From: Planctomycetaceae bacterium
Lineage (GTDB): Bacteria; Planctomycetota; Planctomycetia; Pirellulales; Thermoguttaceae
DNA length: 5,048 bases
Direction of reading: 5' to 3'
Assembly: GCA_009783865.1 (NCBI GenBank)
Contig: WRCR01000318.1
Location: 1 to 5,048, forward strand
Shown: positions 1 through 5,048 of the stretch, in pieces
How positions within the stretch are numbered: the first letter of the stretch is position 1
How the letters are laid out: each line of letters starts with the position of its first letter
Notes under the pieces: model-generated
The model's input: the letters and a program-made list of their open reading frames with translations, nothing else
Databases searched by the model: none
Told to the model about the DNA's origin: nothing
Made by a program: the position numbers and the translations under genes

Positions 1-29
1 CTGTAATTGTTATTTGAATTTGTTGAAAA

Positions 30-64
30 TAAAAATCATAGTAATCATTTAATCAATGTAATCA
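30..64. repeat. Four short AATCA-ending units downstream of the permease gene
   Basis: In the AT-rich tail after the permease stop, AATCA recurs four times, ending at 38, 47, 55 and 64 (spacings 9, 8 and 9). The units are degenerate and short. No terminator hairpin is visible in 1-79 on the minus strand, so transcription may run past the left edge. Confidence 0.35.
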
Positions 65-79
65 GTGGTTCAGACAGTA

Positions 80-1618
80 TTAAAAGTACGCATCCCGTAT
101 CATCGTGAACGGGTCGGCAATGCTGCCGCCGCTCGCTATAAGTGCCGGTATTGCCGCAATAAGTACCGCGCCGAATACAAGCCAAAACGGTATAAGCGCG
201 AAGTTGACAGTCCGGTTATTCACTTGTTCCCGCAGCCAATACTCCGCAATATGCCGTGAAGTTATAAGCATCACTATGGAGAATAACACCAGCACGGGCG
301 TAAAATATAAACCGAAAATTCCGATAAATAACATGCTGACAAAACCGGCATTCATGGTCCATCCATATCCCACTGCTGATGCCGCCGCACCAAATTTGCC
401 ATTGAAGTCACAGAGCGATATAAGTGAACCGACCGACAACGGCAGCAGGAGCATCGCAAGTTCAAGAAAGAACAATCCGATATGACCGAGACGGATAAAA
501 TCGTAAATCGGAAAAAACAGCAGCGCGGCAGCAATTCCAAACATCGGCAGCATGCGCGACCACCATACTTGCCCGGGAACTGCACCGCAGCGGGTTAAAA
601 AATTATATGATTTGTTGGACTGGTCTTTACAAAAAGTTGCACCAAACACAAACGGCAAAACAAACATTGAGACGAAAAGCATCGTAAGGATAAATGCCGA
701 AGCCGTATAATCGCAAATCATAGCACATACAAAAAGCATATACATCACTGCAACGCAGATAATACCGGTGAAGTAAATTCCTTTCGATTGATTATATGTC
801 TGATGCAGCAGCGCAGCGAAAGGAGAAGTTAAAGCAGGTCGTACAATGAACGGAGTATCCGATTGCACTTCGGTTTCACTTTGTTTTTGTATTTTCGGTT
901 TTTCCGGTTCAAGCCATCGCAGCATACCTTTGACGGCAAACGGTGTTATGATGACAATCACCAGCACTGACAGCGGAACAGATAGGAAAAGCACTTCCGA
1001 CATATCACTGGGATTCACTTCCAGCCAGAATCCCCAGACGCATAACACCACATACAAGACAGGCAGGAGAACAGAACATAAGCCCGACATAAGACCGGCA
1101 AGGAAATTACTTTTGCAGCGAGGCGACCAGAACATACCCCAAACAGCGGCATGCAGCAGCAGGACAGCGTAAGTTATCCAAACCGATGTCGGCAGTTCGG
1201 CAAAGCGTCCGAAGAGCAGAAAGCCGAAACCAACCGCGATGGCGAGGTAGAGTACCGCTCCGGCAATTATACAGAATAACACCGCCAGCGATTTGCCTAG
1301 CGCAATATCTTTTGCCGAAACGGGCAGTTGCCGCAGAAAATGGAAGGTTTTATTTTCGTGTTCCATTGCCCACATCATCGGAGGAACCATAACGGCACAT
1401 ATTGCGTTAAACCCCATCGCAAAAAAGATGCTTGAGTACAGCAGGTTATTAATCCTTGCTTCGGACACTATCGGATTTTCTGCGCTGTCGAATACGTAAC
1501 GCACATAATGAAACAGTATAAAAACCAGAAGCGGAAACAGTTGAATCAAGTAGATAAACCATTTCTCCCGCAGGTCTTTTTTGAATATAGCGAATACTGC
1601 CGATGTGTTGCAATTCAT
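80..1618 (-). CDS. ABC-2-type transporter permease, two-half membrane protein
   Basis: Predicted integral membrane permease of the ABC-2 type, 512 residues. About 12 hydrophobic segments are visible, roughly six per half (first half about 21-42, 60-82, 107-137, 147-164, 172-198, 208-232; second half about 280-302, 306-328, 357-376, 378-401, 408-453, 472-495). The halves are joined by a charged, Pro/Glu/Lys/Gln-rich linker at about 236-258. Each half carries a similar cytoplasmic-loop motif after its second segment: E-x-E-N-K-x-x-x-F-L near residues 86-95, and D-x-x-N-K-x-x-x-F-L near 332-341. This suggests an internal duplication. The open frame extends upstream to 1831, but the ATG at 1618 is preferred: it has AGGAGG six bases upstream, and the extension would run through the repressor gene in another frame. 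It directly follows the GntR gene, so it is probably under its control. No ATP-binding subunit is encoded in the window. Substrate unknown; antibiotic or envelope-stress export is typical of YtrA-linked permeases. Confidence 0.82.
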   Translation of the reverse strand: MNCNTSAVFAIFKKDLREKWFIYLIQLFPLLVFILFHYVRYVFDSAENPIVSEARINNLLYSSIFFAMGFNAICAVMVPPMMWAMEHENKTFHFLRQLPVSAKDIALGKSLAVLFCIIAGAVLYLAIAVGFGFLLFGRFAELPTSVWITYAVLLLHAAVWGMFWSPRCKSNFLAGLMSGLCSVLLPVLYVVLCVWGFWLEVNPSDMSEVLFLSVPLSVLVIVIITPFAVKGMLRWLEPEKPKIQKQSETEVQSDTPFIVRPALTSPFAALLHQTYNQSKGIYFTGIICVAVMYMLFVCAMICDYTASAFILTMLFVSMFVLPFVFGATFCKDQSNKSYNFLTRCGAVPGQVWWSRMLPMFGIAAALLFFPIYDFIRLGHIGLFFLELAMLLLPLSVGSLISLCDFNGKFGAAASAVGYGWTMNAGFVSMLFIGIFGLYFTPVLVLFSIVMLITSRHIAEYWLREQVNNRTVNFALIPFWLVFGAVLIAAIPALIASGGSIADPFTMIRDAYF

Positions 1619-1624
1619 TGTGAA

Positions 1625-1630
1625 CCTCCT
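1625..1630 (-). promoter_or_regulatory. Ribosome-binding site of the permease gene, overlapping the repressor stop
   Basis: The minus strand reads AGGAGG, followed by six bases (TTCACA) and the ATG at 1618. Its first two bases are the last two of the upstream TAG stop codon (1629-1631). This near-perfect Shine-Dalgarno site fixes the permease start and implies translational coupling with the repressor gene. Confidence 0.85.
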
Positions 1631-1988
1631 ATTTATTGATGATTTCCCGCAGTTCGGCTTTCGGCAGTTTGCTCCGCTGTGCTTCCGCAAAGAGATTTTC
1701 AAACCGCCGGATAAAATAGTCCTTCCGTTCAGCGATGCACTTTCCGGCTGCGCCTTCGGCAACTTCGATGCCGTCTCCGCGGCGGGTAATTGTAATACCC
1801 TCCGCTTTGAGTTGCTGATACGTGCGGGCAATGGTATTGGGATTAAGCGTCAGTTGCTTTGCCAAGTCCCGCACGCTTGGAAGCATTTCGCCTTCTTTTA
1901 CCGAACCGGCAGCGATTGCAAATTTAATCTGCATCACCGCTTGTTCGTAAATCGGCTGACTGGATTGAAGGTCAATTTCGATGAACAT
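1629..1988 (-). CDS. GntR-family transcriptional regulator, YtrA-like subfamily
   Basis: DNA-binding regulator of 119 residues, the short size typical of the YtrA subfamily, which has a winged helix-turn-helix but only a small C-terminal dimerisation tail instead of a large ligand domain. The opening I-D-x-x-S-x-x-P-I-Y-E-Q (about residues 5-16) is typical of the subfamily. The GntR recognition region L-P-S-V-R-D-L-A near 36-43, then N-P-N-T-I-A-R-T-Y-x-x-L near 49-60, is intact, and the wing ends near residue 76. The ATG at 1988 has GAGG six bases upstream (1995-1998) and begins exactly where family members begin. It is the first gene of an operon with the permease. A strong promoter with an inverted repeat lies just upstream, consistent with autorepression. 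YtrA homologues generally repress adjacent ABC transporter operons and respond to envelope stress; the inducer here is unknown. Confidence 0.92.
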   Translation of the reverse strand: MFIEIDLQSSQPIYEQAVMQIKFAIAAGSVKEGEMLPSVRDLAKQLTLNPNTIARTYQQLKAEGITITRRGDGIEVAEGAAGKCIAERKDYFIRRFENLFAEAQRSKLPKAELREIINK

Positions 1989-2011
1989 GTTTCACCTCGC
2001 AACGTAATGTA

Positions 2012-2039
2012 TTAGTGTTCTATCTAAATAATACACTAA
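2012..2039. promoter_or_regulatory. Inverted-repeat operator, probably bound by the adjacent GntR regulator
   Basis: Perfect 7-bp arms TTAGTGT (2012-2018) and ACACTAA (2033-2039) are separated by 14 bases. The right arm begins at the end of the -10 box and the left arm lies just past the predicted start, so a bound dimer would block initiation. The half-sites resemble the operator I recall for Bacillus YtrA (AGTGTA, 13 bp, TACACT): the right half TACACT (2032-2037) matches it exactly, the left half is AGTGTT, and the spacing is one base shorter. Assignment to the neighbouring regulator is by inference. Confidence 0.7.
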
Positions 2040-2056
2040 AACAGCAAATGTGTCAA
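2028..2056 (-). promoter_or_regulatory. Sigma-70-type promoter of the gntR-permease operon
   Basis: On the minus strand a perfect -35 box TTGACA (2051-2056) is followed by exactly 17 bases and a -10 box TATTAT (2028-2033, five of six consensus bases). Transcription would start near 2021, giving a leader of roughly 30 bases before the repressor ATG at 1988. The near-consensus boxes and ideal spacing predict strong basal activity, as expected of a promoter held down by a repressor. Confidence 0.8.
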
Positions 2057-2105
2057 GAGGGGGTTATGTTGTGAAGACATCAATTAAATTTAGGGTTTCG
2101 TCCTC

Positions 2106-2133
2106 TTGTTTCTTTTTGTTGTTCCTGTACAAT
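2106..2133 (+). promoter_or_regulatory. Possible promoter of the DUF58 gene
   Basis: A -10-like TACAAT (2128-2133) lies 32 bases before the DUF58 ATG, with a weak -35-like TTGTTT (2106-2111) at 16-base spacing. Only the -10 box is convincing. The surrounding T-rich stretch (2100-2123) could help opening but also produces chance matches. Confidence 0.35.
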
Positions 2134-2165
2134 GAAAAGGGCGTTACGCTTAAAATGTTACCACA

Positions 2166-3050
2166 ATGTTTGATTCAGAATTCATCAAAAAACTCGAATA
2201 CCTGTCGCTGATTTCGCGGCGGATATTTCGCGGTCAACTTCTCGCTCAAAAGCGTACCCGTCAACTCGGCGGCGGAGTCGAGTTTGCCGACCATCGGGAT
2301 TACCTTTTCGGCGACGACTTGCGCTATCTCGATTGGAATGTCCATGCGCGGCTCGGCAGTTGGTTAATCAAACGTTTCGAGGAAGAAGAAGACCTGCACG
2401 TTTATTTTTTTATCGATTGTTCACGGAGCATGTCGGTAGGCAATCCGTGCAAGTTCGATTACGCCCGGCAGGTTGCCGCCGCTCTGGCGTATATCGCTTT
2501 GGCTGACCTTGACCGCGTCAGTATCGTTGCGTTTGCGGACAAGATTTACGACTTCTTTCCGTTAATCAGGGGCAAACAGCATCTGTTGAGTTTGCTTCGG
2601 TTTTTTGAATCGCTTCAGACCGTTGGTGAAGCGACCGACCTTCGGGCTTCGGTCAACGAGTTTCTGCATGGAAAGCATCGCACAGGATTGGCTGTTATTG
2701 TCAGCGATTTTTACGACACGGCTGCCCCGCCAAATTCATGGCAAACGGCGATTGATACGCTTCACTATCGGCAGTTTGAACCGAATTTGATTCAGATTCA
2801 TGACCTTATCGAAACGTCTCCCCGATTTTTCGGCGACTTGCAGTTGGTTGACATCGAAACGGGCTCTGCCCGCGATGTGACGGTCAGTGAAAGTGTACTC
2901 CGGCGTTATAAACAAATAGTCGGCGACTTTCTGGAATCCGCCCGGCGGTACTGCATCGAAAAAGGATTTAGTTGCACTATTTCTCCGACTGCCGTACCGT
3001 TTGACGAACTAATTCTGCGTATGATGCGCGAGGCGGGAGCAGTTCGGTAG
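2166..3050 (+). CDS. DUF58 domain-containing protein (vWA-like fold)
   Basis: Soluble 294-residue protein of the DUF58 family. The family signature G-D-D-x-R-x-x-D-W is at residues 49-57, preceded by the characteristic R-G-Q-L-L-A-Q (22-28) and G-G-G-V-E-F-A-D-H-R (35-44). A von Willebrand A-type metal site appears complete: D-C-S-R-S at 84-88, Thr157-Asp158, and Asp181 in I-V-S-D-F. No membrane segment is visible, unlike the longer DUF58 proteins with N-terminal helices, so this is the short cytosolic form. Relatives usually sit beside a MoxR AAA+ ATPase and BatA-like vWA proteins, and are thought to act in MoxR-assisted protein maturation or envelope processes. None of those partners is in the window, so the gene appears to be solo. 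The ATG at 2166 matches the usual family start, yet no Shine-Dalgarno sequence is visible before it. The precise function is not known. Confidence 0.92.
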   Translation: MFDSEFIKKLEYLSLISRRIFRGQLLAQKRTRQLGGGVEFADHRDYLFGDDLRYLDWNVHARLGSWLIKRFEEEEDLHVYFFIDCSRSMSVGNPCKFDYARQVAAALAYIALADLDRVSIVAFADKIYDFFPLIRGKQHLLSLLRFFESLQTVGEATDLRASVNEFLHGKHRTGLAVIVSDFYDTAAPPNSWQTAIDTLHYRQFEPNLIQIHDLIETSPRFFGDLQLVDIETGSARDVTVSESVLRRYKQIVGDFLESARRYCIEKGFSCTISPTAVPFDELILRMMREAGAVR

Positions 3051-3069
3051 GGGTTTTTGTGATACCCCG

Positions 3070-3098
3070 TTGTAAATCGGTCAAGACAGTGTTATAAT
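3070..3098 (+). promoter_or_regulatory. Predicted promoter upstream of the PIG-L/iolB operon
   Basis: A perfect -10 box TATAAT (3093-3098) is preceded at exactly 17 bases by TTGTAA (3070-3075), which matches four of six bases of the -35 consensus. Transcription would start near 3105, about 154 bases before the preferred PIG-L start codon, leaving a long leader. A hairpin with a T-run begins immediately at the predicted start, so the promoter may be attenuated or may serve a short transcript. Confidence 0.6.
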
Positions 3099-3105
3099 TC
3101 CATAC

Positions 3106-3132
3106 GGAGATTTGCATATTGTCTCCTTTTTT
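3106..3132 (+). terminator. Candidate intrinsic terminator after the DUF58 gene
   Basis: GGAGA (3106-3110) pairs with TCTCC (3122-3126) around an 11-base loop, followed directly by six T (3127-3132). The stem is only 5 bp (6 with a T-G pair), so its strength is modest. Its position 55 bases after the DUF58 stop fits termination of that gene's transcript, but it also lies just downstream of the predicted promoter for the next operon. Confidence 0.5.
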
Positions 3133-3136
3133 ATGT

Positions 3137-3186
3137 AAATTTGGAAGGGTATCGCGTTTCGCTAATTTTTACACAACCCTAAATTT
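3137..3186 (+). repeat. Inverted repeat / possible leader hairpin before the PIG-L gene
   Basis: AAATTT (3137-3142) and AGGGT (3146-3150) can pair with ACCCT (3176-3180) and AAATTT (3181-3186). This gives an 11-bp stem interrupted by a 3-base GGA bulge, with a 25-base loop. Six of the pairs are A-T only, so stability is moderate. It lies in the predicted leader of the PIG-L/iolB transcript. No known riboswitch pattern was recognised in it. Confidence 0.4.
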
Positions 3187-3258
3187 CGCAATATGTTAGA
3201 GTTTAGAAACAACTACTTACAACGGCTTTTTTTTAACCTTTTAACGAAAGACCTTATC

Positions 3259-4224
3259 ATGCAAACTTTCCTGAAACACTTTTTGACGGTTCTCTGTTTA
3301 TTGTCTTTTCTCGACGGAGGATTTCTTGCGGCGCAGTTGAATTCCAGAGATGTAGTCGAGCGCAAAGAAGGCGTACTGCGTATCATTGCCTTTGGTGCGC
3401 ATCCAGACGATGCGGAAATGCAAGTCGGCGGCAGTGCCCTCCTTTGGGGCGCGCTTGGTCACGAAACCGCTTTGGTCGCAACAACCACCGGTGAAGGCGG
3501 ACACTGGCGCGAAGGCGGCGGCCCAATGGCACTGCGCCGCTACGATGAGGCGCAAAAAGCAGCGAAAATACACGGTGTCAAATCATTCGGCTGGGACATT
3601 CAAGGCGGTGAAATCGATGCCAGCGTGGAAAATCGCGGTAAAATGATTCGGGCAATCCGGCAATGGCAAGCAGACATCGTCATCGCTCACAGACCAAACG
3701 ATTACCATCCTGACCACCGTTATACGGGTGTGTTGATGCAGGACTGTGCGTTTTTAGTCAACGTGCCGTATGTCTGTCCCGACATTAAACCGTTAAGAAA
3801 GATGCCGGTTTTCCTTTATGCATACGACCCCTTTCAGAATCCGCCGTTTCGGGTTGACATCGCTGTTGCCATTGATGACGTAGTCGAGAAAAAACTTGAT
3901 GCCCTGATGGTAATGGAAACACAATTCGTCGAAGGCGGAGCGTTGGGATACCTTGACCCGCGCACCGCTTCGACCGACCCGAAAGTCCGTGAAGAACTCC
4001 GGGCGGAATCCCGCGAAAGATTCCGAAAGCGGTTCGTCCAATATGCCGATGCGGCACGTGACAAACTAATTGAACTCTACGGACAGGAAGTAGGTTCGAA
4101 AGTCAAATACGCTGAAGCATTTGAAGTTTGCGAATACGGACGCGAATTGCAAAAACGGGCACTTTCTACCGAAGAAATACGAACACTGTTTCCGTTTATT
4201 AAAAAGAAAGAAGAAAAGAAATGA
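3259..4224 (+). CDS. Exported PIG-L family zinc-dependent N-deacetylase
   Basis: PIG-L/LmbE-family deacetylase of 321 residues from the preferred start. Family members remove the acetyl group from N-acetylglucosamine-type amide substrates such as GlcNAc-inositol conjugates. The A-H-P-D-D-x-E motif is at 47-53 (His48 and Asp51 as zinc ligands, Asp50 as general base), and the H-P-D-H motif at 150-153 supplies the third zinc ligand. T-G-E-G-G-H near 77-82 follows the first motif, as usual. The frame opens at 3193, but the ATG at 3259 is preferred: it starts directly with a signal peptide (Lys7, hydrophobic core about 8-25, likely cleavage after Ala25), with a weak GAAAG eight bases upstream, whereas the earlier ATG would bury the signal peptide and has no ribosome-binding site. 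The stop overlaps the iolB start (ATGA), implying coupled translation. The substrate is not determined; an extracytoplasmic amino-sugar glycoside is the likeliest class. The C-terminus ends in a lysine-rich tail. Confidence 0.92.
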   Translation: MQTFLKHFLTVLCLLSFLDGGFLAAQLNSRDVVERKEGVLRIIAFGAHPDDAEMQVGGSALLWGALGHETALVATTTGEGGHWREGGGPMALRRYDEAQKAAKIHGVKSFGWDIQGGEIDASVENRGKMIRAIRQWQADIVIAHRPNDYHPDHRYTGVLMQDCAFLVNVPYVCPDIKPLRKMPVFLYAYDPFQNPPFRVDIAVAIDDVVEKKLDALMVMETQFVEGGALGYLDPRTASTDPKVREELRAESRERFRKRFVQYADAARDKLIELYGQEVGSKVKYAEAFEVCEYGRELQKRALSTEEIRTLFPFIKKKEEKK

Positions 4225-5009
4225 ATTACAAACGAAACTGGAATAAAGCCGGCGGTAAAAGTGAAATTGTCACGCTGCCGAACAGTCCGATGACGATGCT
4301 CGAAGTCGATATGCTTCGGCTGCACGACGGTGAAACGAAGACATATCGTGAGGCAAACAAGGAATACGGACTGATTCTCCTCGGAGGAAAATGTACCGTT
4401 GCCGGTGATGATTTCCGATTCGACAATGTCGGTCAGCGGAAGTCGGTCTTCGACGGTCCGGCAGCGGCGGTTTATGTTCCGGGCAGCACCGCTTTTACCA
4501 TTACCGGCTGCGGCGAAGTTTCGATTGCCGTCTGCAAATCGCAAGGCAGTAAGGAATACAAGCCGGTTCTCGTCCGTCCTGAAGATGTTGTCGTCAAGCG
4601 TCTCGGCAAACCCGGCTGGGAACGTGAAGCGCATTTCGTCATCGACGAGCGGGTTGAAGCCCATCGGCTTTTCATCGGCGAAGCGTTTGTTACATCGGGA
4701 AACTGGGCGAGTTATCCTCCGCATAAGCATGACGATGATAATATGCCAACCGAGGGCTTTCTTGAAGAGATTTACTATTACGAATTCGATAAACCGCAGG
4801 GTTTCGGAATCCAGCGTGTTTATACGAAAGAAGGCGGGATAGACGAAACCTACACGGTGCGGAGCGGCGACATGGTTATGATGCCGCGGGGTTATCATCC
4901 GTTTTGCTGCGCACCGGGGTACAACAGTTATTATCTTTGGATAATGGCGGGCGAAAACCGCGGCTTTTATATGACAACGGAAGAATCTCACAAGTGGCTG
5001 GTTCAATAG
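4221..5009 (+). CDS. iolB: 5-deoxy-glucuronate isomerase (IolB)
   Basis: Cytosolic cupin-fold isomerase of 262 residues, near the usual IolB length of about 270. IolB converts 5-deoxy-D-glucuronate to 5-dehydro-2-deoxy-D-gluconate in myo-inositol catabolism, just before the IolC kinase step. Visible hallmarks are P-P-H-K-H-D at 166-171 (metal ligands His168 and His170), L-E-E-I-Y-Y-Y at 181-187 (Glu182 or Glu183 as third ligand), G-F-G-x-Q-R-V-Y-T near 194-202, G-Y-H-P at 224-227 (His226 as fourth ligand) and Y-Y-L-W-x-M-A-G at 237-244. The related pectin-pathway isomerase KduI is the main alternative, but E-E-I-Y-Y-Y and Y-Y-L-W-x-M-A-G favour IolB. The start overlaps the PIG-L stop by four bases, with a purine-rich stretch (4201-4220) acting as a loose ribosome-binding region. 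No other inositol-pathway gene is in the window, though the operon may continue to the right. Confidence 0.9.
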   Translation: MNYKRNWNKAGGKSEIVTLPNSPMTMLEVDMLRLHDGETKTYREANKEYGLILLGGKCTVAGDDFRFDNVGQRKSVFDGPAAAVYVPGSTAFTITGCGEVSIAVCKSQGSKEYKPVLVRPEDVVVKRLGKPGWEREAHFVIDERVEAHRLFIGEAFVTSGNWASYPPHKHDDDNMPTEGFLEEIYYYEFDKPQGFGIQRVYTKEGGIDETYTVRSGDMVMMPRGYHPFCCAPGYNSYYLWIMAGENRGFYMTTEESHKWLVQ

Positions 5010-5033
5010 TTCAACAAAAGAGAAAATACAAAA

Positions 5034-5039
5034 GAGGTG
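5034..5039 (+). promoter_or_regulatory. Possible ribosome-binding site of a gene beyond the right edge
   Basis: GAGGTG lies 24 bases after the iolB stop and 9 bases before the window ends. No hairpin or T-run separates it from iolB. If a start codon follows just past 5048, the operon continues. This cannot be confirmed here. Confidence 0.3.
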
Positions 5040-5048
5040 TGGGATTTA

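Noticed and set aside
105..485. Plus-strand open frames opposite the permease (also 846-1172 and 1581-2015)
   Set aside because: They are low-complexity Ser/Thr/Arg-rich translations antisense to real genes, with no ribosome-binding sites or recognisable domains.
1619..1831. N-terminal extension of the permease frame up to an ATG at 1831
   Set aside because: It overlaps the repressor gene in another frame, its 71 residues are basic and unlike a permease N-terminus, and the ATG at 1618 has an excellent ribosome-binding site.
2137..2151. Small GCG-TTA-CGC palindrome just before the DUF58 start
   Set aside because: The arms are only three bases and extend only with a bulge; within chance expectation.
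3050..3068. GGGGT/ACCCC hairpin at the DUF58 stop codon as a terminator
   Set aside because: The stem is only 5 bp and no T-run follows; the hairpin at 3106-3132 is the better candidate.
3193..3258. Upstream ATG for the PIG-L gene
   Set aside because: It has no ribosome-binding site and would place 22 extra residues before a clear signal peptide.
4077..5006. 309-residue open frame on the minus strand opposite the PIG-L end and iolB
   Set aside because: It is antisense to a well-recognised enzyme with intact motifs, and its translation shows no domain; it is a codon-bias shadow.

Overview
The window holds five complete protein genes in two oppositely facing groups and no RNA gene, insertion sequence or CRISPR array. 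By eye the base composition is close to balanced in genes, with AT-rich gaps. A solo DUF58 protein, an exported PIG-L deacetylase and a GntR/ABC-2 permease pair fit a planctomycete-like bacterium of moderate GC. That is an inference from gene content, not a phylogenetic placement.

Left half (1-1988, minus strand): a two-gene operon of a short YtrA-type GntR repressor (1629-1988) followed by a 512-residue ABC-2-type permease (80-1618). The permease ribosome-binding site (AGGAGG) overlaps the repressor stop codon, so the two are probably translationally coupled. Upstream is a strong consensus promoter (TTGACA-17-TATTAT) whose -10 and start region lie inside a 7-bp inverted repeat, a credible autoregulatory operator. 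No ATPase gene lies between repressor and permease, which is unusual for this operon type.

Centre (1989-3050): a 177-bp divergent intergenic region, then a plus-strand DUF58 protein with an intact vWA-like metal site (DxSxS). The MoxR ATPase that usually accompanies DUF58 is not in the window.

Right half (3051-5048): a 208-bp gap carries a good promoter, a hairpin with a T-run starting almost at the predicted transcription start, and a second possible leader hairpin. Then come a signal-peptide-bearing PIG-L zinc deacetylase (3259-4224) and iolB, 5-deoxy-glucuronate isomerase (4221-5009), joined by an ATGA overlap. This pairs an exported N-deacetylase with an inositol-catabolism enzyme. A GAGGTG sequence at the right edge suggests that the operon continues.

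Nothing here is clearly a new biological system. The most worthwhile leads are the ATPase-less YtrA-type operon with its operator, the coupled PIG-L/IolB pair, and the promoter-hairpin arrangement before it.
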